Source of the DNA: Helopsaltes ochotensis
Lineage: Eukaryota > Chordata > Aves > Passeriformes > Locustellidae
Assembly: GCA_013400155.1 (NCBI GenBank)
Contig: VXBM01000758.1
Location: 101,010-165,009, forward strand
Length of the DNA: 64,000 nt
Direction of reading: 5' to 3'
A model generated the notes under the pieces. That model was not told where the DNA came from, searched no databases, and saw only the letters and a program-made list of their open reading frames with translations. Of this stretch, positions 37,691-48,099 are shown piece by piece. Position 1 is the first letter of the stretch. Each line of letters starts with the position of its first letter. The position numbers were made by a program, and so were the translations under genes.

Positions 37691-38589
37691 TATAATTCTC
37701 TTTATACTAAATATACTATTCACAGCAATGACAGTTAATTAGCAAGTAAAATGCAAAAGTAAATATTTGGCAAGATTACAACTTCTAAGCAAAGGAGTGT
37801 AAATGAACTAGTGGGGTGAGTAACAGATATTTTCATAACTTGTACCTGACAGGAGGGCTTTTTAAACGAGGTCAGCAAAAAATTCTTTCAATTAGATTTT
37901 TATTTTCATTCTGGTTAGAAAGGATTAGTTAGTAACTTATCCTCTGTAATAACCTGTAATTTATCAACTGGAAGCTTCTCTAAAGTCGTTGGTTTTTATC
38001 TCTTGATTGCCTCGGGCTACAGACATAACTGAGACTGCCAAACACCAGAATTGACTGAAAGGAAGTTTTGAAGAACTTGGTTTGGTTTTCCATCAGCAAA
38101 TGCACTAGCATGGCAAAAAATTTTAATGTGAATTCTGGCTGGACAGTGATGTCTTTCATCACTTTTAAGGAAGATTATAACCCTTACTACAATTTTCATG
38201 TGGATTTATGAATATGTAGCAAGCAGAAAATTCTATTTTCCTTACTCCTTTGCATGAAAATGTTATATAATTTCAATTAGTTCAATGGGACAGAGCAGAT
38301 GTCAACCCTGGGTATATATTAATTGGTTTAAATACCTATGGGACAAGTGCAGATGTCTCTCTCTGGCCATGTGGTGCACAGTGAAAACACACTCCATTCT
38401 AGATAGAGTAAGGCTGGAAGTAAAGATACATCTGGGGATGTGTCAGTAGAGACACAAACTGCATTCCCAGAAAAGGAAATTACAAATTATTCATGGGGGA
38501 AAGTATTATAATTTTTGAATAATTAACAGAGGCAGAATTAGCTTGCTCAGGCAGGGTTGCTTTACCTCTTCTGCAGCACGCTATAAACA
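37691..38589. other. Unique AT-rich DNA
   Basis: No supported gene or repeat. Confidence 0.5.
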
Positions 38590-38828
38590 CTATTGTGCCA
38601 CTAGAAGGGCAAACATGACCACAAAGACAACTTGGTTTAACACAGATCCCAAGCTGCCCCAAGCTGTGAGCAGAACAAGCTTACATAGGCCTGCCAGGTA
38701 TCCCTCAATCACCCAGGGCCCTCCAGGGAAAAAGGCCTGTGGGATCCACCCTGTTTCCAGGATCTCCTGCTTGGGAGACCAGGGCATTACAGCTGCCTGT
38801 TCATCTGGGGTCTCAGCCCTGTGACCCT
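38590..38828 (-). mobile_element. Possible internal remnant next to an LTR
   Basis: GC-elevated sequence directly downstream (on the minus strand) of the LTR-like segment 38829-39072. It may be retroviral leader or internal sequence. No canonical TGG-starting primer-binding site was recognised at the expected junction, and no gag or pol motif is visible, so the assignment is weak. A minus-strand frame (38985-38590) runs from the LTR through this part and is treated as chance. Confidence 0.3.
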
Positions 38829-39072
38829 TGTCGCTGCTGAGCGCAGCAAGAAGGATACAAACGCTCGGAATGTGAAAGAGCAAAAAAAAGAGGCCTTGAC
38901 TTTTAATCTTCACTATTATATAGTTTTCACATCCATTCCAAGGACTGGTAGATGGTGTCGCCACCTCTCCAATTCCACCGGCCAAACCGACAGTCCATCA
39001 AGTGTTCCTTCACTAAGAAAGTATGTAATAGCTTACAACAAAATCCCAAAACATCCTTATCCATTGATAACA
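38829..39072 (-). mobile_element. Endogenous retrovirus LTR, minus strand (probable)
   Basis: Read on the minus strand, the segment begins TGTTATCAATGGATAAGG and ends CTCAGCAGCGACA, giving the TG..CA termini of LTRs. In order it has a TATA-like ACTATATAATAG (about 38914-38925) and an ATTAAA poly-A signal variant just downstream (about 38900-38906). A GCTCTTTCACATTCCGAGCG stretch follows, resembling the R/U5 of avian retroviral LTRs. A poly-A signal placed directly after the TATA element, before a very short R, is the arrangement known from alpharetroviral LTRs. No matching target-site duplication was found at the chosen ends, so the boundaries are uncertain and it may be one LTR of a truncated provirus. 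It is non-coding and fossil. Confidence 0.6.
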
Positions 39073-41324
39073 CCCGTGTGAGAAAGAACCAAGAACTATA
39101 GAAAACATTGAGAACTCTGACTCCACTTTAGAAACTGCAAATAACATCAGAAAGGCTGCAAAAGTCAGGGCAACAACCCTGTACAGATATACAGACAAAT
39201 TTGAAGCAATGAGAAACAGCAACAGGAAGGAATTTTTGCAATACTAACGAAGTATCAAACACAGTAGATAATCAGTGCAAAACCATTGCTGCATGGAAAC
39301 TTAAAATAATGTCTATGGTTCCTTGTTTTACTTACATGCATTCAAAATAGGTACAATAGGACTGAAGGCAGCAGAGGTATGACATTCTTTTTTCTAGAGA
39401 ATCTTTAAAGATGTAAAAGAAGCTGGTATATAAATTCATCATTTTTAGCCTGATGACTGAAGAGGTGCAATGATTTTAGCAAAATCTTTAATGTCCTGCA
39501 ATCACTGAGTTAGTTGACAGTGTCAATGCAATGTGAAATAAGGTAAAATGACAATAAATTGTTTTTTAGATCTTCAGGACAAAAAAAACCTTGTGTATCC
39601 TTAATTTTGTTCTCTGAAAACAAACTATAATCTGATGAAATTTTCCTTATGGTAATCTGTTTTATGGTACCAAACCCACAAACTGGTGGGTTTTTTTTGT
39701 GGTATTCGTTTCTCAGCTTCAACAAAGAAGCCATAATAAATCACCTGAACTTAAAAACTCTGGTTGGCACATATGAGGAAGTTACAAGTCATTGAAAAAT
39801 GCCTTTCAAAAAGGAAACAGTCAACACAAAATTCAATAATGCTTTCTGAGAAGAACATATGCAAGTGAATAATCCTTGTTCTGATACGTAGTTTGGCAAG
39901 CCTCTGAGATCAGTAAATGCTATGTGAATGAAGAAAAATCTGTAGTTTCTCAAAGAGTGATTTTTATAAATATAATAAGCATATGAACAGAGGTAAAGTC
40001 CTCCCTTTTATTTCCCTCTCCCAGATTGTTTTCAAACTGTTATTTGGTTCTGCTATAGACAATCTAATAAAAGAAGATATATTTTTCTTTAGACACTATT
40101 AAAGTAGCCTGTATAATTTTTTAAAAGCAATTTGCAACAGACATTTTATTGCACCAGAATCTTCAGAGATGTCAGCTACTATAAAATAATGGGCACATTA
40201 CTCACAAACACAGGCTGCAGAAAAACAGCTTTTCCAGAAATCCTGATCTCATTCTGTCATTCAGAAAGAATTCCCATTTTTCTAATATGCAGAATCGTCA
40301 AAGTTAGCACAACATGTACATCTGTGATCAGAAGATGTCTTAATTTAAATGAACAGCAAGAGGTCCAGCAGACTTTGACCCTTTCACTGATATTCCTTTG
40401 AGGATAACATAAGTAATGAATGGGTGGTGATTTAATTAAAAAAATGAACTCTTCTTGGTTATGCATGATTAAGTTCACAGACCAATAAAGATTAACACTT
40501 AACATTTGCTTGTTTTAACAATGCTCCATGGGCCTGTAGAACTGCATGAGAGCATTTTCTCCCGTAAAAGTTCACAGTCTTATAGTGGTAGATGGAGAAT
40601 GACTCTGAAAATGGCTGGTCTGTAGAGAAGATTTTTAAGTGAAAAGTAATCACAGGCATTATAAATCACTCTAATAATTTCAAACTAGAAAACTTAAACC
40701 AAAACAAAACTGATCAGGTTTTTAGTATCATCCTTCCCCTAATGCCTCCCTCTTACCACCAAAGCTACAGCACACAAAACTGTGTTAACAGGGTAGGGGC
40801 CTTTAATATTTCCTATTTCTTTTTGTTGGATAAAGAACTGAAACCCCCTTTTTGCCATATATATTCAGCACACGCATTACTCAGATGGAAATTAGACTGC
40901 CCCTGGTGCTGGAAAATAGTTAACAGAAATATGATGGTTTAGTCTTTTAAACATATGTGTGAATAGGTAATGCTGTTCTAAATTCATGTAAATAAGAAAG
41001 ACATTCTCCAGGTGAAATAAAAGTGTTGTTAACCTCATGAAAAACAGCATTGACACAGAACTCTAAAGCTGTAGCAAAAAGCCCTAAACGTAATGCAGTA
41101 TTTGTACCCTTCAGCTTCACAGGTATAAAAGTTAAGCAAATATCTAGAGTAGCCAGCTGATTTTCGTCTGGAGCTCCTGTAATCCTAGCACTGGTACAAC
41201 AGTTAGATGTGATGAAATCCTTGTAGAGATTCTTATCTGCCTTTTGTAAATATTGCAGGACTTAGCCATTAGATTTTAGTTCAGTTGCCATCACAAAAAA
41301 AAGTCCATGACTCCTCAAGCACAT
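39073..41324. other. Unique AT-rich DNA, no gene seen
   Basis: No recognised repeat or exon. A short G/T piece occurs at about 39685-39703. Confidence 0.5.
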
Positions 41325-41378
41325 CAAAACAAGATTGGGAAAAGCTCTTAAGGATCACCTGGTCCAAACCTTCTTGGT
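41325..41378 (-). mobile_element. Possible tiny CR1 3' tail remnant
   Basis: AGATTGGGAAAAGCTCTTAA followed by GGATCACCTGGTCCAAACC resembles the CR1 tail pattern GGTTGGAAAAGACCTCTAAG..GATCATC..GTCCAACC. Only about 50 bp can be compared, so this could be chance. Confidence 0.35.
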
Positions 41379-43108
41379 AAAACCACACATACTCATTGAT
41401 GAAATGGGAGGCGGGACAGGAAGAGAACTGAATAAAGAATAAAGCAAGTTTTGATAGAGACTGTAAAGATTTCGTCAGAATTCTCACTTCCCCATTAGAA
41501 GAAACTCCACAGCAAGAGCAGAGTAAAGCTTTGCTGATGTGGCAGGAAATTCTGGACAACATTTTGCTGAAACAGAACCAATAAATGGGACAGGAAAGCT
41601 GGCAAGCCCAGTTACACAAACAGCCTCCCCCTATCTTATGTGTTGAGGCAAGGAGAGGAACCCTACCTTCCAACTAAACTAGTAAACATTAAAGTTACAA
41701 TGTTGAAACAGAAGTTTAATTCTCCAGCTTTGATTTAGTTACAAATAGAAAAATATATAAATTGGTGCAAGTTGCTCATAAAGGTTTAAATGTGTACAAG
41801 AGTACAAATACTAAGAACAGCGGTTTTCTATTTTCTTTCCTGTCTGGTTTTTAGGATGTAAAATTGCTGCTATGATTTTAATTTACTCTAAAATGTGTAT
41901 TTCAAAAGAATATGTCACTTATTTGATAGAGCCCAAACAAATTGTTGAAAGCATAAATTATTCATTACTCATCTGAAATCAATTTTAAAAACCACAAGCT
42001 CCTCCTTATAAAATAACTAACAGAGCTGAGTGATGTGTATCTCCAGAGGATATGTTTCTGTGGATTAATTTAAAAACTATTCCTATGATGAGGGAAGATG
42101 GTTTGTTCATGTATGTACGGATTTTACATACCCAACAAGGTAATTTTCTCCTGTAGCTTGCCCTTCCCCAGGAATATTGAAGCTGATGAGAAAAAAATGC
42201 TGTGGAAAAATAAATCCCTGCATGAAAAATGAAAGTTTCACTGCCTGCAATATTTAAGAACTGCAGAAGGCAAAATACTAAGTGCCCCAACCAAAGTAAC
42301 CCTTCCTACAGGTGGTTTGAATCTTGTATTCCTTTAAATAAATATTTCCTGACTTTAAAAAAAAAAATCTAGTTCAACTCAGAATTCAGAAAGATGAGCA
42401 CACAAACATGCTGACATGTCATGTACAAAATCCCATAGCTTTATCAACAGTATCTTACAAAAAAACCCCAACTTTTCCTCTCAGCTTCTAGGGAGGTTAT
42501 AAGAAACTAATGACCTGAAAAAAACCCACTTGTTATAAGTCAATCAAGCTGTGATTGCATTGACATTTTTGGAAAGATTAGGAAACACTTTCTATGACTA
42601 TGGTGATGGCCTAGGATTGTTATGGCTCCAGCTGCCAGCTGAAATCTTAAGGATCAGTTGGGGAGTTTCCTTCTTGATTCTGCACTGGTAAAGACTGCTC
42701 AGGTACCAACAGCCCACGCCTGGGCAGAACTTCACACCTCCTCATACAAAAGCCTTGAGCAGACCAGGTATTTTGTACCCTGAGGCTTCATTACAACAGC
42801 TCAGGTACAGAAGCACCCATCTAGAAGAACACCCATAATTTGCACAAAATGCAAAAGACCACCTGCCTAGCAACCATGGGAACACACTACCCCTCCTTGT
42901 GCATGCCTAGTCCCAGATAAACTGATTAGCTCAACCTCTCTGCTCTGAACTCTAAAGCCATCTGCAGCAGTTGCCTTCCCGTGGCAGGTATCATCTCTCC
43001 CCTGGCAATATTCTGCTGCACTCTCCCCTATAATCCAACTGCTGACCCCCATGGGTGCAGGGGGCAACCTTTGCACTTCAGAGAGAGTGGAGAATGACAT
43101 TTCTGCTC
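41379..43108. other. Unique DNA, GC content rising toward the LTR
   Basis: No exon recognised. From about 42600 to 43108 the sequence is more GC-rich than the upstream part. It contains CCTAGCAACCATGG near 42867, an RFX-like half-site, but no identifiable element. Confidence 0.45.
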
Positions 43109-43113
43109 CTAAG
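43109..43113 (+). other. Target-site duplication, left copy
   Basis: CTAAG directly abuts the TG end of the solo LTR and is repeated exactly at 43639-43643 after its CA end. Confidence 0.9.
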
Positions 43114-43638
43114 TGTACTGGTTTGAAAGCAGAACCAGTGAGAGACTCCAAGTCAGAAATACAATTTAATAAGAGGAAAAGAAAGAAGTAAAATAAAATA
43201 AATGTGATAGTACAAAAAGCAAAACCACTGACAGAGTCAGAATACAACCTGACACCCTGTTAGTCAGGGTGCTGGTAGCAGTCCAGATGAAGCAGTGATC
43301 TCATAGAAAAGGTCTGGCAGCTTTGCCCTCTGCAAATCCAGTGGGTAAAGGCTCCAGTGCTAAATCCCAGATTATATCCAGGTGGGAATGCTTGGCTCCT
43401 CCCCCTGGGCAGAGCATCTCCCAATGGGATGATCTCATTCTCTGAGTCATGCAGTGGGTCCTTGATTGCCCATTAAACAGAGAGGGCTCCGGAGGGAGTT
43501 ACCTGTGAGTCATGGGCAAGGCATTGATGGGCCATTAACAGGAGATAAGGGAAGCACTGCCCCAGCTGGTTTCAACAGCTCATGAGGATGGGGATAGGAT
43601 ACAGACTTTGGGCACATCTGACATTGTAACCTAGGACA
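43114..43638 (-). mobile_element. Solo ERV LTR, minus strand, with intact TSD
   Basis: A 525-bp segment starts TGTACTGGTTTGAAAGC and ends CATTGTAACCTAGGACA on the plus strand, flanked by identical 5-bp CTAAG duplications. Orientation is inferred as minus. On that strand a GATATAATC TATA-like element (about 43373-43381) lies in the middle. An ATTAAA poly-A signal variant (about 43166-43171) precedes a short U5 ending AACCAGTACA. A 5-bp duplication is typical of avian ERVL-type (class III) insertions, and from memory the sequence looks like an LTR common in passerine genomes. No internal gag, pol or env sequence is present, so this is the product of LTR-LTR recombination. The intact duplication and clean ends suggest a moderately young insertion. 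A 126-codon minus-strand frame spanning its edge is not a gene. Confidence 0.9.
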
Positions 43639-43643
43639 CTAAG
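43639..43643 (+). other. Target-site duplication, right copy
   Basis: CTAAG follows the CA terminus of the LTR and matches the left copy exactly. Confidence 0.9.
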
Positions 43644-46600
43644 GTACAAGGAGGACACTGGTTATCACAACTTCCAGAACTTAAAATCGGTATTTCCAAA
43701 ATGCAACAGTGCTTTCAAAAACTTCACGTAGAATAAAACCCAGGCTTATCTTCCCTGATATAAATGATCAACCAATGAACTAAGCTAATTTTATAGGCTA
43801 AAGATATTTCTAATGCAAATTCAGACAGCAGAACTTTGCATGATATAATCTGACCTCTTGCACAATGCAGGGCAGAAGATTTCATTGTGTTTCTTTACAC
43901 TTGACATTATCTTCTCCATATATTAAAAAAAGCAAAGCCTCATTTAAATGGTATTAAAAAACAAACAAACAACAGCAACAAAAATCTATTTTTTACTGTT
44001 TCCAGTCAAAAATTCTTACATTTACAGGAATTCAGTGCTTTGATACAGCTTAGATTCACTTTATTCCCCACAACACTACTCTTACTTAAAATGTTTCCTG
44101 ACAATTAAGAGAAGTATTAAAAAATTATTACTTTATAAAATCAGTTTTGTATATGCTAGACCTGTAATCTACATCCATTCTGAACTGGTGGTTCAGAAAT
44201 CATGTGGAAACAATACTAAATCAGTGACAACAGAAGTTTACTTCTTTATCAGACAGAGAACATAATTTTTAATTATATGTGCCAATACAACTGTAATGAT
44301 ACAACCATTTATAATGAGGTACAGCCAGCAAATTCGAAAACATTTCAATTAAAAAGCATAATGGTGAGAATTAAGTCTGTTTTAACTAAAACATTTAAAT
44401 TATAAACAAAATGTAGTAAATGTCTAGACCCAAATACATTAAGCTCCCAAAAAACACTTACATGCACCCATTCCTCTCCAGCTCCCCCATTTTTAGGCTC
44501 AAAAGTGCTTTGCTTTATTAGATTAACTCTAGACACTTTAGGTTATTTCAATGGAAATGTCATTAGAGAAGGCAGAGCTGCAATAGCAGTGGAAGTTTTC
44601 ATCCTTCTGTGCCTTTCTGCGTGGCAGAAGGCCCTGTATTTCCCTGCCTCAATCCAAGGAAATTCCATCACCACCTGAATGAGGGGATTTTCAGCTTCCC
44701 ACAGCTCCAGGCTGCGCTGGAGGCTGAGGCTTGGCTCCTTCCTCTGCCCAGCCTGCAGATAGGACCTCAGCAAAGCCACCAGGAGCTCTCCAGATTTTTT
44801 TATATAATTGTGAAAATACACACCCATGCACTGTCACATGCCTGTTAAATGAAAAGTCTAAGCTTATATTTCACACTGTGTTTTTAGACTAATTTTTAAA
44901 CAAATATTACGGTACTGAGAATTGAACAAATCCTTCATCTTCTCTATTTTTCTGTAGATAAAACTTTCTAGATTTTTATTGTGAGAATTTAAAACTATGG
45001 AAACCTTTATTCAAGAAAATCAACCTTATAACCTGAGTATCTTTATTTATATTGATACTGTGTTCTTGTACAAACACATTAACCATAAACACAAATGAGC
45101 CATGTTTTAGTGATTTACTGAAGATGTCTTTTGTTATAATATCCCTGCTTCCATTTTGAAGAGTTTCATGAGTCATTAAATCACCCAACAGTGCACATAC
45201 AATAGAATGTTGTAAAGGAAAGTAAAAGGAAATAATTTAAAAGACATTTAGTTTTATTAATAATAGGAGAAACAACAGAAAACTCACTATAAATGTTGAC
45301 TTCTCATTAAAAATTGAGTTTATCTCTATGCTGAGTTTTATATTTTTTCCTGTGCATTGCATAGCCACATACCCATACTGACAGAGGACGATGTTCTGAT
45401 GTTGGCCCATTTTCAATCCATGGTATGCTAAAATGTACTCTAATCATAAATAAGGTTGCAATTTTTACAAAAATTCAGAAATACACTGAAAATTTGAGAA
45501 TATTCTTATTTAATTCCTTAGGCAATTAAGCCACACAGTATGATTCGATTTAAGTGCTAGCAAATGGGATGCAATAAAGACTGCAAATGCAAACTGTTTA
45601 GATTAATGTAAAGCCAAGGGTGTTGGTTATGCGAATTCTCTTTTGCAATCAACTGTCACTTGTTTCATTTGAGATAAGTAAAACATCTAATAACTTTAAT
45701 TTCCCTACCAAATTTTGGGAGAAAAGAGACACACAGCACAAAAACATTTAGCAAAATATAGAGATAAAACTGTTGTATGGTGGTGATTATTTCTTTTATT
45801 ACAAATTCTGGCAACATGTGGCATTGAAAAATATTGATACTAATATATGAATATCAGATGCCAATAGTTTGTTTCCTTAACAAAATATACATTTTAAATA
45901 TAAAGAGGAAAAAAAATAAATTAGCTATGATACATGTAGAGGGATACACTTCTAAAAGAGTGCTATTTCTAAATAGCCAACTCTCTTCTTAGTTCTATAT
46001 ACAAGTATTTGAGGGTCCTTGCAAAATTTTCTGGAGGATACATTAAAAGCTCCTTGTGATTTTGTAATTAATTCTTCATATAATTCCTATAAGTCATTCT
46101 TTTGTATAAAAACTTAGAATTTGGCAAGCATACCATAATGTAAAAATGTAACAGAGGTGAGTCCTAGCTGGAATTTAGGCAGAGGCCTAGAGTGAAATAT
46201 AGGCTTGGGGGAAACTCGCAGTGTAATAGATAAGACCAGAGAGAGATTCAGCAAAGCCACTTTTATATGTAAGGAAGTGCTGCCAATTAATGCAGCCTTG
46301 AAGAAATGTGTGCTAAATAGAAGCACACTCATCTAAATTTGCTTAGGAAAAATGTTTTGTATGCAGGGGATGACTTGGGAGAATGTGTGTTGTACTTCCA
46401 GACTGATGCTGTGCCTGGAATTCAGAAAGGGGGATAAATGATACTATGAGAGATAACTTAAGTGGTTTTTCAAGTGTTTCTTGTGAAAGTATCTTACAAA
46501 AAATGAAAAAAAAAGGGGAAAATGAAGTGTTATATATAACAATTACATTTGGTAGACAATTGGTGTTAGAGTGGGTTCATTTATAATAGATTAATTTAAA

Positions 46601-46810
46601 TGGTAAATGGAGGTGTAAATGGCCTTTTTTAAATTTTTTTTAAGACAGAAAATCTGCATTTATCTGGATGGGAATTCTCAATGTGATGCCACATATCTGA
46701 GATATAACCAAGTTCTCCAAAACCATTTTCAGTCTGCACAGGTTTGTCTAAATTTTGGTAGATGATTATCATAAAAAAAAAAAATCTTAGAGACTATAGA
46801 TATTTTGAAA
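43644..46810. other. Unique AT-rich DNA, no gene seen
   Basis: No supported exon or recognised repeat. The piece at about 44560-44800 is somewhat GC-richer, with overlapping open frames (94 minus, 79 plus) lacking similarity. The stretch at about 45535-45700 contains ATGCAAAC near 45587 (octamer-like POU site) in complex sequence and could be conserved noncoding DNA. Confidence 0.45.
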
Positions 46811-47275
46811 GAATCATAGAATCACAGAATGGTTTGGGTTGGAAGGAAGCTTGAAGACCATCTCCTTCCGACCCTGCTGCTGCGGGCAGGGAAACCTTCC
46901 ACTAGACCACATTACTCAGAGTCCCATCCAACTTGGTCTGGAGCAGTTCTAGGGATGGAGCATCCACAACTTCTCTGGGCAACAAGTGCCAGTGCCTCAC
47001 CTCCTCCACAGTAAAGAATTTCTTCCTAACATGTCGTCTAAACCCACTCTGTTTCACCTTGAAGCCATTCCCCTTGTCTTGTCACTCCAGGCCCTTGCAA
47101 AAAGTCTTTCTCTGCCTTTCTTGTAGACTCCATTCAGGTACTGGAAGGCCACAAGTAGGTCATCCCTAAGCCTTCTCTTTTCCAGGCTGAAGACTCCAAA
47201 TTCTCCAAGCTTTTCCTCATGGGAGAGGTGCTCCATACTTCTAATTATCTTGGTGGCTCTCCTCCTACATGTATT
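46811..47275 (-). mobile_element. CR1 LINE 3' part, minus strand
   Basis: The plus strand opens with GAATCATAGAATCACAGAAT and GGTTTGGGTTGGAAGGAAGC, the complement of the classic CR1 3' terminus. It then gives the complement of the 3' tail and ORF2 end. The minus-strand translation reads RRRATKIIRSMEHLSHEEKL, then FSLEKRRLRDDLLVAFQYLN and GVYKKGRERLFARAWSDKT, matching the CR1 ORF2 C-terminal region closely. The frame breaks where the next block (expected NGFKL..RFRLDI) should follow, so it is a pseudogenised fragment. The insertion is 5'-truncated near 47275. It is less diverged than the copy at 3440-4685. Confidence 0.95.
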
Positions 47276-47873
47276 TACATGCATTTTTACTGTTGCATTT
47301 ACCTTGTCATTAAAATAATCAAAGTGTAGTTTATATATGAGTGCAGCTGAACAAAAATCACAGGAGCAGTAATTACAATTAGTCCTATTCTGATCCCATA
47401 GATCTATCAGTGACCATTTACAGATTTACAGCTGATGTGCATTAACATGTGCAATGCAATTGTGAGAATCGATGTTTATTGGTTGGAAGACTACTTAAGA
47501 TCACAGCTCCTCAAGGTTTATTTTAAGCCTTTCATCATCAGCGTAACACTTAAACTAGGTAGGGGACATTTAGAAGTAATTTTTTTGTTTGTTTTCTTGG
47601 ACTAAAATGCTTTGGAAGTTTTTAGCATAATTCTGTATGGTGACTCAGACTTCTAGGTTACTGCTTGATCAGACACAGTTCCGTAACCTTAGCATAAAAA
47701 AATTATTGGCAATTTATTTTGCAGTGGAAAAATCAGTGTCTCTTCACACCTCACAAACCACAAAAAATTATGAAAACCTTTATGGTGCAGTAGTCTAAAT
47801 ACAGAAATCTACTGTGAAATTTGTATTTACATGACACATTTAGTTCAGTGCATGCTTAGTGAATTATCAATGT
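47276..47873. other. Unique AT-rich DNA
   Basis: No supported feature before the assembly gap. Confidence 0.5.
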
Positions 47874-48099
47874 NNNNNNNNNNNNNNNNNNNNNNNNNNN
47901 NNNNNNNNNNNNNNNNNNNNNNNNNNNNNNNNNNNNNNNNNNNNNNNNNNNNNNNNNNNNNNNNNNNNNNNNNNNNNNNNNNNNNNNNNNNNNNNNNNNN
48001 NNNNNNNNNNNNNNNNNNNNNNNNNNNNNNNNNNNNNNNNNNNNNNNNNNNNNNNNNNNNNNNNNNNNNNNNNNNNNNNNNNNNNNNNNNNNNNNNNNN
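47874..48099. other. Assembly gap, 226 N
   Basis: A run of 226 N. The flanking bases are ordinary AT-rich unique sequence, so the missing content cannot be guessed from the edges. Confidence 0.98.

Noticed and set aside
38590..38985. 131-codon minus-strand open frame
   Set aside because: It begins inside the LTR-like segment and has no retroviral gag, pol or env motif. Treated as a chance frame in non-coding retroviral sequence.
41281..41673. 130-codon cysteine-rich minus-strand open frame
   Set aside because: No known cysteine spacing pattern or signal peptide, and part of it overlaps a possible CR1 tail remnant. It is probably chance.
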